The notes beneath the pieces are model-generated. The model ran no database searches. It was not told where the DNA came from and saw only the letters and a program-made list of their open reading frames with translations. Source: an uncultured Muribaculaceae bacterium (lineage in GTDB: Bacteria > Bacteroidota > Bacteroidia > Bacteroidales > Muribaculaceae). From it: 64,000 nt of DNA. Positions within the stretch are counted from its first letter, which is position 1; each line of letters begins with the position of its first letter. Positions 44,801-51,712 of this stretch are shown piece after piece. A program made the translations under genes and the position numbers. The stretch covers positions 1 through 64,000 of the forward strand of contig CAJTYH010000003.1 of NCBI GenBank assembly GCA_910583675.1, written 5' to 3'.

Positions 44801-45676
44801 ATCCTTGCTAATGCCGATATGCTCGGAAAGAAGAGCATATGGGCTATAGGTGGCGACGGGTGGGCATATGACATAGGTTTTGCCGGACTTGACCATGTGC
44901 TTGCCTCGGGAGAGGATATAAACATATTGGTCATGGATACTGAATGCTATTCCAACACCGGCGGTCAGACCTCCAAGGCGACCCCTCTCGGTGCGGTCAC
45001 CAAGTATTCCCCCGCCGGGAAGCGCACGTTCAAGAAAGATCTTGGAAGGATGATGATGACTTACGGCACTGTCTATGTCGCTTCGGTGGCTCTTGGGGCG
45101 AATTATCAGCAGACGATAGACGCGATGCGTGAAGCCGAGGCATATCCGGGGCCGTCGATCATAATAGCATATTGTCCCTGTATCAATCATGGCATAAGGG
45201 CGGGGATGGGCAATTCCATAGTGGAGGAACGGTTGGCCGTGGAGGCCGGATACTGGCCTATTTATCGCTTCAATCCCCTTCTCGCGTCGCAACGCCTGTC
45301 ACCATATATTGCAGACAGCCTTGCCCCGTCTGACGGTCTTCCCTCTTCCGGCTCTCCATCGGCTGCGGAGAGCAGGGACGATGTTGCGGCCGGGGAAGGC
45401 GCTTGGATAAAGGTAAATGACGAATCGACTACGCTTACCATTGATTATCCGATGATCAATGCCAAGGATATGAATGCGGTGGATGAAACGGTGCCGAGTG
45501 CGTCCGGCGATCTATTCCCTGCAGCTAAGATGAATGCTTTTCTGGACGGGGAAGACCGTTATGCGGACATACTCATAGTGGCTCCATCGGTGGCTCCTGT
45601 CTTGCGTCAGGAACTTTCAGCCCGGACAAACCTTCTCCATACCCTTTTGCAGGGGCTGGCATCTGTGGAAAGATAG
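41894..45676 (+). CDS. nifJ: pyruvate:ferredoxin (flavodoxin) oxidoreductase
   Basis: A 1260-residue single-chain PFOR oxidising pyruvate to acetyl-CoA and CO2 with reduction of ferredoxin. The N-terminal TPP/pyruvate domain has 'YPITPVASM'. A gamma-type domain follows. Two [4Fe-4S] motifs are clear ('CVQCTECSLVCAHAA', 'CTGCSSCATICPGHA'). The C-terminal TPP domain has 'SGACAGCGETPYVKLL' and 'GGDGWAYDIGFAGLDHVL'. An Ser/Ala-rich insert ('PSSGSPSAAES...') near residue 1155 is a low-complexity linker. Related enzymes also accept 2-oxobutyrate. Confidence 0.95.
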   Translation: MKQILDGCTAATHIAYALSDVATIYPITPVASMGETAQKWGMGGRKNYMGSILRVEEMESELGAAGATHGALAAGSLATTFTNSQGLMLMLPNMFKIAGNHLPAVFHVGSRSLATHALSIFGDHSDVMATRSSGFVYLASASVQETMDLALVAHLAAVEGSLPVCHFFDGWRTSNQMSTIDVIDYDTIWPLVNWEKIRSFRNRALNPDHPTLAGSAQNPDVYFQNSEASNGAYEAFPRIVQEVMDRVGGAIGRRYHLFDYSGHPEADVVLVSIGSSCEVIDQTIRTLNGTGYKVGVVKVRLFRPFSAEALMKLVPASAHTIVALDRTKEPGAEGEPLFKDVATATVMTGRTGIKVLGCRYGLSSKEFSPAMVKAIVDEALKPCARRFFTVGITDDVTHLSVDVDYDFRLSADCMADSHLYKAIFYGMGSDGTVGATKQAARIVVGAGDLYAQAYFSYSAKKSGGYTTSQLRVGRLPISADYNIEDADYVGCNKDTYVERFPLLRNLGKGGVFVLNCSWTDQQLETKLPAHVKRELALKDADFYVIDAQAIARSVGLGVRVNVVMETVFFHLSRMVPFDVAVESLKKEITKSYMHEGGDVVKKNFKAVDMAVDALRKVTVPSAWADAAEYVIPENSLPKGIPHDTESFFKIISQPCLRLEGNALPVSVFAPDGHMPMGTTAFEKRRIAINVPRWEADKCVQCTECSLVCAHAAIRPYLLTDAEREKASGDISANLVTVPSVLSGKVAGAEGMRYRIQVYPEDCTGCSSCATICPGHALTMVPIESQLSEQAALLEFIQKNVSVKDQLLPRFTIDGSQFQQPLLEFSGACAGCGETPYVKLLTQLFGERMLVANATGCSSIWGANYPSNAYCRRCSDGRGPAWGNSLFEDNAEYGYGMAVSCRQRREALLADAKALLSLEAGNESLSAALDDWINAYADPDRSFVYGSALVKALNDCDLSSDPSAGKLKDAILANADMLGKKSIWAIGGDGWAYDIGFAGLDHVLASGEDINILVMDTECYSNTGGQTSKATPLGAVTKYSPAGKRTFKKDLGRMMMTYGTVYVASVALGANYQQTIDAMREAEAYPGPSIIIAYCPCINHGIRAGMGNSIVEERLAVEAGYWPIYRFNPLLASQRLSPYIADSLAPSDGLPSSGSPSAAESRDDVAAGEGAWIKVNDESTTLTIDYPMINAKDMNAVDETVPSASGDLFPAAKMNAFLDGEDRYADILIVAPSVAPVLRQELSARTNLLHTLLQGLASVER

Positions 45677-45692
45677 AAGTTTACAAATAAGG

Positions 45693-45744
45693 AAAGTCAA
45701 GCGGGAATTCCGTAATCAACGAATCGACATTCCCGCTTGGCTTT
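45693..45744. terminator. bidirectional terminator between nifJ and the SPFH gene
   Basis: AAAGTCAAGCGGGAAT (45693-45708) pairs with ATTCCCGCTTGGCTTT (45729-45744) over 16 bp with one wobble and a 20-base loop. A-rich and T-rich flanks allow termination in both directions between these convergent genes. Confidence 0.75.
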
Positions 45745-45773
45745 ATTTATAACTTTCCTTTGCCGGATTGTGC

Positions 45774-46730
45774 TTAGGCGTCGGCGTTCAGGACTGGCTG
45801 CGCCGGCTCGTCGCTGCAGAGCACTACGAGGAGATTGCCCACGAGCTGTGCCTTGCGTGTTTCGTCGAATTTTACGACTTCATCCTTCTCAATGCGGTTT
45901 ATGGCCATCTCTACCATGCTTACGGCTCCTTCTACGATCTTTTCACGTGCAGAGATTATGGCTGACGCTTGTTGGCGACGAAGCATTACGGCGGCGATTT
46001 CCGGAGCGTATGCAAGATAGTTGAGACGTGCTTCCACGACCTCCATGCCTGCAATAGCCAGACGTTCGTTGATGGTCTGCTCAAGCAATTCGTTGATTTC
46101 GTCTCCTCCGTCGCGCAGGGTGAGCTCGTTGTCGTCTCCGCTTGTCTGGTCGTATGCATAGCGTCCTGTGACCTCCCTCAGGGCTGCGTCGCTTTGTATG
46201 CGCACAAATTTTTCAAGTGCGGCGTTGCTTATGCCCGACCCGTTGAGGCCGAGGGATTGCGAGTCTATGTCGAACACGGCACGGTATGTATCCTTTATTT
46301 TCCATACCAGCACCATGCCGATCAGTACGGGATTGCCTACCTTGTCGTTTACCTTGATGGGGTCAATGTCCATGTTGCGTATGCGAAGTGAAAGTTTTTT
46401 GCGGGTTATGAAGGGATTTACCCAGTAATACCCGGTCTTGCGAACCGTGCCTACATATTTGCCGAAAAAGATCATTACTCGTGCTTCATTCGGCTCCTGT
46501 GTGAAATAGCCGATGCATCCGAGTATGAAAACTATGAAAAGGACGCCTGCAATAGGGAATGCAAGTCCCGGATTTGATTCCCACCAGGAATAGAGCACGG
46601 CTCCCATGGCTGCCGGAACAAGGATGAATGTGAAAAACAGCATTGCGAAACCGGAGAGACAAAGTCCTTTGAACGGGCGTTCGCGCTCTTCGTTAAGGGT
46701 TCCGGGATTGTCGTTTGGATCTTTTGTCAT
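45774..46730 (-). CDS. SPFH/band 7 domain membrane protein
   Basis: A 318-residue stomatin/prohibitin-like protein. Two hydrophobic segments ('GFAMLFFTFILVPAAMGAVLYSW', 'FPIAGVLFIVFILGCIGYF') near residues 30-80 anchor it. They are followed by the SPFH domain from 'NEARVMIFFGKYVGTVRKTGYYWVNPF' and a coiled helical region with 'EVVEARLNYLAYAPEIAAVMLRRQQASA'. Such proteins scaffold membrane microdomains. Its leader carries a 9-bp inverted repeat (46750-46780). Confidence 0.88.
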   Translation of the reverse strand: MTKDPNDNPGTLNEERERPFKGLCLSGFAMLFFTFILVPAAMGAVLYSWWESNPGLAFPIAGVLFIVFILGCIGYFTQEPNEARVMIFFGKYVGTVRKTGYYWVNPFITRKKLSLRIRNMDIDPIKVNDKVGNPVLIGMVLVWKIKDTYRAVFDIDSQSLGLNGSGISNAALEKFVRIQSDAALREVTGRYAYDQTSGDDNELTLRDGGDEINELLEQTINERLAIAGMEVVEARLNYLAYAPEIAAVMLRRQQASAIISAREKIVEGAVSMVEMAINRIEKDEVVKFDETRKAQLVGNLLVVLCSDEPAQPVLNADA

Positions 46731-46749
46731 ATCTGATTATTTTAATAAG

Positions 46750-46780
46750 TCGGTCAACAAAATCAGTTGAAGTTGACCGA
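46750..46780 (-). repeat. 9-bp inverted repeat upstream of the SPFH gene
   Basis: TCGGTCAAC (46750-46758) and GTTGACCGA (46772-46780) are perfect reverse complements with a 13-base loop, about 20 bases upstream of the SPFH start codon. It may be a leader hairpin or an operator. Confidence 0.5.
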
Positions 46781-47085
46781 TGAATTTGATGTGTTAATTT
46801 TGTTTACTAACGTAAATGCATTAAAATGACATTGTATCAAGTATTACAATCAAAGAGTTTGAATCGTTTTGACTGGATCGCCTGTAAAGTTAGCTATTAA
46901 AAAGATTATATACAAATGGATTATTAATCATTCTTATGGCATGGCATTGTTGAAAGTCGTTTGAAATCAAGCCTTAATTATAGCTATATGTAAGAAATTG
47001 TGGGCATTTGGGAATCTTCGATGACGGTATAGCGGGGTTCATAGATGCATTTTGCTAAATTTTTATTAAATTTATTTGCAAAATG

Positions 47086-47117
47086 TTTGCAGATTAAAAA
47101 TCCCTTTTATATCTTTG
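47086..47117 (+). promoter_or_regulatory. strong promoter with no protein gene behind it
   Basis: TTTG at 47086-47089, 20-bp spacer, TATCTTTG at 47110-47117: a perfect Bacteroidetes consensus. The next protein gene on this strand starts 450 bases away, so it likely drives a non-coding RNA or a very long ptb leader. Confidence 0.65.
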
Positions 47118-47122
47118 CGACA

Positions 47123-47377
47123 TCAAAGTAAATAACTTATGTGCCCCCGCCGGCAATCCGGCATCAAAAGCAAATATATTGGTTGGACTGACAGATTTTT
47201 TTTACGGAATTGAACGATTGGACATATTTTTTATTACTGGGGGCAATACGGATTTTATCCGGAATATAATTCTCTTCATCTGATTTAATATTCCCTGTGG
47301 AAGGAGCCAGCGGTTGGTTCCTTCCACTATGTTGTGGCATCATGCGGATTGCACAGATTGTGTGCGTTTGTGCAATC
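47123..47377 (+). ncRNA. candidate structured non-coding RNA
   Basis: Downstream of a consensus promoter the plus strand shows several hairpins in series. GCCGG/CCGGC (47149-47162), CGGAT/ATCCG (47249-47261), a 13-bp stem GTGGAAGGAGCCA/TGGTTCCTTCCAC (47297-47327, 5-base loop, one wobble), and GATTGCACA/TGTGCAATC (47347-47377). TGCCCCC (47142-47148) can pair with GGGGGCA (47239-47245) to close a larger domain. I do not recognise tmRNA, RNase P, SRP or 6S signatures. Ends are guesses; a long ptb 5' leader is the main alternative. Confidence 0.5.
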
Positions 47378-47520
47378 AATGTGCGTGATGGCGCTAAATA
47401 AATTTTGCTTTGAAGTCTGAAATATGAGACAATGCAATCAAACAGCCTTTAAGGTATGTGTAAATGTCAAAATGAGAGTGTATTAAATTTAATTTTTAAG
47501 CAGTTTTTTTGCGCTTAAAA

Positions 47521-47552
47521 TTGTGCACTTTCAAAAATAATTCGGATATTTG
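47521..47552 (+). promoter_or_regulatory. probable ptb promoter
   Basis: TTGT at 47521-47524, 20-bp spacer, GATATTTG at 47545-47552, one base off the TAnnTTTG consensus. The predicted start is about 10 bases before the ATG at 47569, supporting that start over the upstream in-frame codon. Confidence 0.4.
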
Positions 47553-47568
47553 CAAAAAACATATTATT

Positions 47569-48489
47569 ATGGCCATGGAAGCGATCAGAACCTTTTCCCA
47601 GATATATGATCATCTTGGGAGCCTGGATAAACGTAAACGCATAGCTGTAGTGTGTCCTGACGATGCATGCACCCGCTCTGCGGTAACGGATGCGTTGGAG
47701 AAGGGTCTTGCGGATTTCCTTCTGGTAAGTACCTCCGAGGCTCTTTCAACTTTGCCGGACGGGATATTGCGTCATGGCAATGTAAGGGTGATGACATGTG
47801 AGGCGTCATCTCCAGACGATGCTGCGGCGCTCGCCGTTGATGCCGTGCGTGCCGGAGAGGCCGACATATTGATGAAGGGTCTCATCAATACCGACAATTT
47901 CCTTCGTGCCATACTGAACAAGGAGCACGGACTGTTGCCAAAAGGCAATGTGCTCACTCATCTGTCTGTTGCTCAATTGCCCGGTTATCATAAATTGATT
48001 TTTTTCGGGGATGTGGCGGTAATACCTTATCCCACCCTTGAGCAGCGTGTGGCCATGCTGAAGTACAATCTGACTACATGCCGTAAGTTCGGCATCGAAT
48101 CTCCCAAGGTGGCGTTGATACATTTCACAGAGAAGGTAAATGAGAAATTTCCTAATTCAGTGGACTATGTAACCCTTGAGGGAATGGCTTCCCGGGGAGA
48201 TTTCGGCTCGGTCGAGATGGGTGGCCCAATGGATGTGAAGACGGCGTGCGACAGGCACAGTGCCGAAGTCAAAGGCATAGAGTCGCCCGTATGTGGCAAT
48301 GCGGATCTGCTTATGTTCCCTAATATAGAGTCAGGAAACACCTTCTATAAGACCATAACCCTCTTTGGAGGTGCCGACATAGCCGGCATGCTGCAGGGTG
48401 CGATATGCCCTGTGATCCTTACCAGCCGTAGCGACACCACGCTTTCGAAGCTTTCAAGTATGGCTCTTGCGTGCCTGAGTGCCATTTGA
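47569..48489 (+). CDS. ptb: phosphate acyl(butyryl)transferase
   Basis: A 306-residue Pta/Ptb-family enzyme converting a short acyl-CoA plus phosphate to acyl-phosphate. Conserved parts include 'DILMKGLINTDNFLRAILN', 'FGSVEMGGPMDVKTACDRHSAE' and 'LLMFPNIESGNTFYKT'. The frame opens earlier (47509), but the ATG at 47569, just behind a predicted promoter, fits the family N-terminus. Followed after 64 bases by buk, the matching acyl kinase. Confidence 0.92.
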   Translation: MAMEAIRTFSQIYDHLGSLDKRKRIAVVCPDDACTRSAVTDALEKGLADFLLVSTSEALSTLPDGILRHGNVRVMTCEASSPDDAAALAVDAVRAGEADILMKGLINTDNFLRAILNKEHGLLPKGNVLTHLSVAQLPGYHKLIFFGDVAVIPYPTLEQRVAMLKYNLTTCRKFGIESPKVALIHFTEKVNEKFPNSVDYVTLEGMASRGDFGSVEMGGPMDVKTACDRHSAEVKGIESPVCGNADLLMFPNIESGNTFYKTITLFGGADIAGMLQGAICPVILTSRSDTTLSKLSSMALACLSAI

Positions 48490-48553
48490 GGCAATCTTCG
48501 CGATCAGTTTATCGCGGTTATTTTCCCAAAACAAAACGATTAAAGCGTATAAC

Positions 48554-49675
48554 ATGAAGATACTTGCAATAAATCCCGGTTCCACTTCTACCAAGATGGC
48601 TGTTTTCGAGGACAGAACTCCAGTGCTTACGCTAAGTCTGCGTCACAGCGTGGAGGATCTGGAACCTTTCCCGAAGGTGATCGATCAGTTTGACTTTCGC
48701 AAGAATTTAGTGCTTAAGGCTTTGGCAGACAATGGTATCCCCTTTGAGTTTGATGCGGTGGTAGGTCGCGGGGGGCTGTTGCGGCCGATTCCCGGAGGAG
48801 TTTATGAGGTAAACGATGCCATGGTGGCGGATATACGCAAGGTGCGTCGAAGCCATGCCTGCAATCTTGGTTGCCTGATTGCACGTGATCTTGCTGACGA
48901 ATTGGGATGTAAGGCATTCATTGCCGATCCCGGGGTGGTCGATGAGCTGGATGAGATCGCGCGTGTGACAGGATCTCCTTTGATGCCACGCACGACCACC
49001 TGGCATGCTTTGAACCAGCGCGCTATCGGACGCCGTTTCGCAGCCGAACAGAGCGAGTTGCGTGGTGAGCATTTGAAATATGAGGATTTCAACCTGATCA
49101 TATGCCATCTTGGAGGAGGCATATCCATTGGCGCACATAAGGGTGGCAAGGCCATAGACGTGAACAACGCCTTTGATGGGGAAGGGCCCTTCTCTCCCGA
49201 GCGTGCAGGGTCGCTCCCTTCCGGATCGCTAATAGACCTGTGTTTCTCCGGACGCTATAGCAAGGATGAACTGAAAAAGAGAATCAGCGGGAAAGCTGGT
49301 CTGGCCGCGCATCTCGGCACAACCCATATACCTGAAATCCTAGAACGTATAAATAATGGCGACGACTATGCCCGCCTGGTGCTGGATGCCATGATCTACC
49401 AGATTGCCAAGCATATCGCCTCGCTTGGGCCGGTGTTTTACGGCAAGGTCGATGCCATATTGATCACAGGGGGAATAGCTTATTCCGACTATGTGATTTC
49501 ACGTTTGAAGGAACGCATATCCTATATGGCTCCGGTATACATATATCCTGGTGAAGATGAGCTGGAAGCGCTTGCGCTTAATGCATTGGGCGCACTTACC
49601 GGAGAACTGCCGGTGCAGGTGTATACGCAAAAAAAAGCTAAGCCCCTCCCTTGCATGGAACCGCAGCTCAACTGA
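48554..49675 (+). CDS. buk: butyrate kinase
   Basis: A 373-residue acetate/butyrate-kinase-family protein making ATP from acyl-phosphate and ADP. It starts 'MKILAINPGSTSTKMAVFED' (phosphate-1 motif) and has 'CHLGGGISIGAHKGGKAIDVNNAFDGEGPFSPERAG' (a family-defining region) and 'AILITGGIAY' near the end. An upstream in-frame codon at 48479 would overlap ptb but adds residues not belonging to the family. The ptb-buk pair recovers ATP from butyryl-, propionyl- or branched acyl-CoA. Confidence 0.94.
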   Translation: MKILAINPGSTSTKMAVFEDRTPVLTLSLRHSVEDLEPFPKVIDQFDFRKNLVLKALADNGIPFEFDAVVGRGGLLRPIPGGVYEVNDAMVADIRKVRRSHACNLGCLIARDLADELGCKAFIADPGVVDELDEIARVTGSPLMPRTTTWHALNQRAIGRRFAAEQSELRGEHLKYEDFNLIICHLGGGISIGAHKGGKAIDVNNAFDGEGPFSPERAGSLPSGSLIDLCFSGRYSKDELKKRISGKAGLAAHLGTTHIPEILERINNGDDYARLVLDAMIYQIAKHIASLGPVFYGKVDAILITGGIAYSDYVISRLKERISYMAPVYIYPGEDELEALALNALGALTGELPVQVYTQKKAKPLPCMEPQLN

Positions 49676-49720
49676 TGCCGCCACGATCGGGTGGAGGGGA
49701 TATTTATAGAAAATATAACG

Positions 49721-49770
49721 TACGCCATGGAAGACTGCACCTTTGCATAGGGTATGTCTCCATTGGCGTA
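49721..49770 (+). promoter_or_regulatory. leader hairpin upstream of the formate channel gene
   Basis: TACGCCATGGAAGAC (49721-49735) and GTCTCCATTGGCGTA (49756-49770) form a near-continuous 15-bp stem with small bulges. The hairpin ends about 28 bases before the ATG at 49799. It may terminate buk transcription partly or control the channel gene. Confidence 0.45.
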
Positions 49771-49798
49771 TGTTGGTAACTATGTAGTTTGTAAAAAT

Positions 49799-50587
49799 AT
49801 GGCTCTCATACCACATCCTCAGCTTATAACACTTGTAGAGAAAATCGGCTGCACCAAGACATCGCTTGCGGTGGGGCGTTTGGCAGTATTGTCTGTCATG
49901 GCGGGTGCCTTCATTGCCTTGGGAGGAATATTGTCGGTTTTTGTCGGATTCGGTGTTCCCGGTATTGCTGATGCCAATCCTGGCATTCAAAAGCTTCTGA
50001 GCGGACTGATGTTCCCGATCGGGTTGTTTCTTATAGTCCTGTTCGGGGGGGAATTGTTTACGGGCAACAATGCCGTCTTGATGCCGGGCTGTATCAAAGG
50101 GCATTTCAGCACATTGACGGTGGTCAGACATTGGGCGCTTGTGTGGGGATTCAACTTCGTGGGTGCGCTGGCGTTTACCTATCTGTTCGTGTATATGAGC
50201 GGTCTTACCGCAAACGAGCCGTATCACACGGCTGTGATCGACATCGCTCAGGCCAAGGCTTCGTTGCCATGGGAAGTGTCATTCGTTAAGGGGATTGCCG
50301 CCAACTGGTGCGTATGCCTTGCCGTATGGCTCTGCCTTATGGTAGATAGCCTTCCATCCAAGATGCTTGCATGCTGGATTCCGGTAGGTGCTTTCGTAGT
50401 GTTGGGTTATGAGCATAGCATTGCCAACATGTTCTTTATTCCGGCAGGGATGCTTGAGGGTGCCGACGTGGATGTGGCCGGGTTGTTCAACAATCTGGTT
50501 CCTGTGACGCTTGGAAACATTGCCGGTGGTGCACTGCTTGTAGGAACCCTGTTCCACGGTCTGCACGGGCGTGGTGAAAAACAATGA
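49799..50587 (+). CDS. focA: formate/nitrite transporter family channel
   Basis: A 262-residue FNT channel with six TM spans and the family motifs 'AGAFIALGGILSVFVG', 'GGELFTGNNAVLMPG' and 'VKGIAANWCVCLAVWL'. An upstream in-frame ATG at 49754 falls inside the leader hairpin and is less likely. In a window with oxalyl-CoA decarboxylase and formyl-CoA transferase, formate export is the natural role; the family also carries nitrite, hydrosulfide or lactate. Confidence 0.88.
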   Translation: MALIPHPQLITLVEKIGCTKTSLAVGRLAVLSVMAGAFIALGGILSVFVGFGVPGIADANPGIQKLLSGLMFPIGLFLIVLFGGELFTGNNAVLMPGCIKGHFSTLTVVRHWALVWGFNFVGALAFTYLFVYMSGLTANEPYHTAVIDIAQAKASLPWEVSFVKGIAANWCVCLAVWLCLMVDSLPSKMLACWIPVGAFVVLGYEHSIANMFFIPAGMLEGADVDVAGLFNNLVPVTLGNIAGGALLVGTLFHGLHGRGEKQ

Positions 50588-50629
50588 CTCACGGTAGCTA
50601 TGTGACCAGAAATGCAGTGTGGTATGCTA

Positions 50630-51241
50630 CTATCTCATGTTCAGCATCTTGTGTGTCTGTAGCGACAGCGTCCATGCCGGATGGAGCAATATATAGCTGA
50701 TCGCAGTTTCGATTATGGCTCTGTTGCGTGCCATGTCTCCAACGTCGCATGGTTGCAATGAGCATGTTGCCCCAAGTCTTGAGGCAAGCCTTTCAAAATC
50801 AGCGAGCCTTCTTGTCTGCGTTTCTGGCAGTGGCAGGTATTCGGCCTCGAATACGACTTTCAACTCATCTATGCGCCTTAGTCTTAGAGGCGCGTTTTTA
50901 GGGGAACAGGTGATATGGTCGATAAGTCGGAGCGTGTCGTCGGGGAGATCTATTGATCCGTTTGTCTCGACCTGTATCTTTTTCCCGGCTTTCCTAAGCT
51001 TGCTCAGTAGGGACGGTGTGAGCTGCAATGTAGGTTCCCCTCCGGTGATGACTACATATTGTGCCGGATAACGGAGCGTCTCGCTGACGATCTCATCCTC
51101 TGTCATTTCCGTGAACGATTCGTGGCGAGTGTCGCAGAAACTGCATCTTAGGTTGCATCCCGACAAGCGAACGAAAATAGAGGGAGCGCCTGTGCGGCGT
51201 CCCTCTCCTTGAAGTGAGTAGAATATCTCGTTTATTTTCAT
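50630..51241 (-). CDS. queE: 7-carboxy-7-deazaguanine synthase
   Basis: A 203-residue radical-SAM enzyme of queuosine synthesis. It has the cluster motif Cx3Cx2C-type 'CNLRCSFCDT' (about 30-39), 'SLQGEGRRTGAPSIFVRLSG' at the start and 'ITGGEPTLQ' for SAM binding. It converts carboxytetrahydropterin to carboxydeazaguanine. It lies 22 bases after queD on the same strand. Confidence 0.94.
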   Translation of the reverse strand: MKINEIFYSLQGEGRRTGAPSIFVRLSGCNLRCSFCDTRHESFTEMTEDEIVSETLRYPAQYVVITGGEPTLQLTPSLLSKLRKAGKKIQVETNGSIDLPDDTLRLIDHITCSPKNAPLRLRRIDELKVVFEAEYLPLPETQTRRLADFERLASRLGATCSLQPCDVGDMARNRAIIETAISYILLHPAWTLSLQTHKMLNMR

Positions 51242-51263
51242 GTATGTAAGTGAAAAGGTCGCG

Positions 51264-51635
51264 TTAGAGGGCAGATCCCGCAGCGATGTCGCCGGGAGTG
51301 GCGTTGTCTGATACGTAGAGCACGGAATTTCCTTCCGATTCCTGCACGGCTACCATGAAGCATCCCTGTATCTGGCCGCAGATCCATCGGGCGATGTTTT
51401 CTGCAGTGGGATTGAAGTTGAACAGTTCGTTGAAATTACCGTGATCCAGATGCCCGTGTATCCGCTCCTTTATAAGGGTGAAATCCGCTACCATGCCATC
51501 GGGGTTCAATTCAGCGTTCCGGCAATAGACTGTCACGATCCAGTTGTGTCCGTGCAGCCGGCTGCATTTGCTTTCATATGATAGTCGCAGGCTGTGGCAT
51601 CCCGCTATCTCCATCCGTTTCTTTATATAGTACAT
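51264..51635 (-). CDS. queD: 6-carboxy-5,6,7,8-tetrahydropterin synthase
   Basis: A 123-residue QueD/PTPS-family protein. Zinc-binding His residues appear in 'GCHSL' and 'LHGHNW', the catalytic Cys is in 'SKCSRLHGH', and 'LDHGNFNEL' carries the conserved Asp-His. The last ~15 residues are a short variable tail. Forms a queD-queE operon. Confidence 0.93.
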   Translation of the reverse strand: MYYIKKRMEIAGCHSLRLSYESKCSRLHGHNWIVTVYCRNAELNPDGMVADFTLIKERIHGHLDHGNFNELFNFNPTAENIARWICGQIQGCFMVAVQESEGNSVLYVSDNATPGDIAAGSAL

Positions 51636-51712
51636 CAGTGATTGTTTCTAAACGCATTTCAAGACTGCAAAAGTACGGAAAAATGCTGAGAAACGTTTAA
51701 TCACGGGGATGT

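Larger units (their letters stand above)
46731..47568. other. long gene-free interval between the SPFH gene and ptb
   Basis: About 840 bases without a supported protein gene. It holds a 9-bp inverted repeat in the SPFH leader (46750-46780), a strong plus-strand promoter (47086-47117), a probable structured RNA after it, and the ptb promoter region near 47521-47552. A 71-codon minus-strand open frame (47164-47379) is not convincing. Confidence 0.6.

Noticed and set aside
47164..47379. 71-codon minus-strand open frame in the gap before ptb
   Set aside because: No recognisable protein features, no promoter on that strand, and it overlaps the hairpin chain of the candidate RNA.
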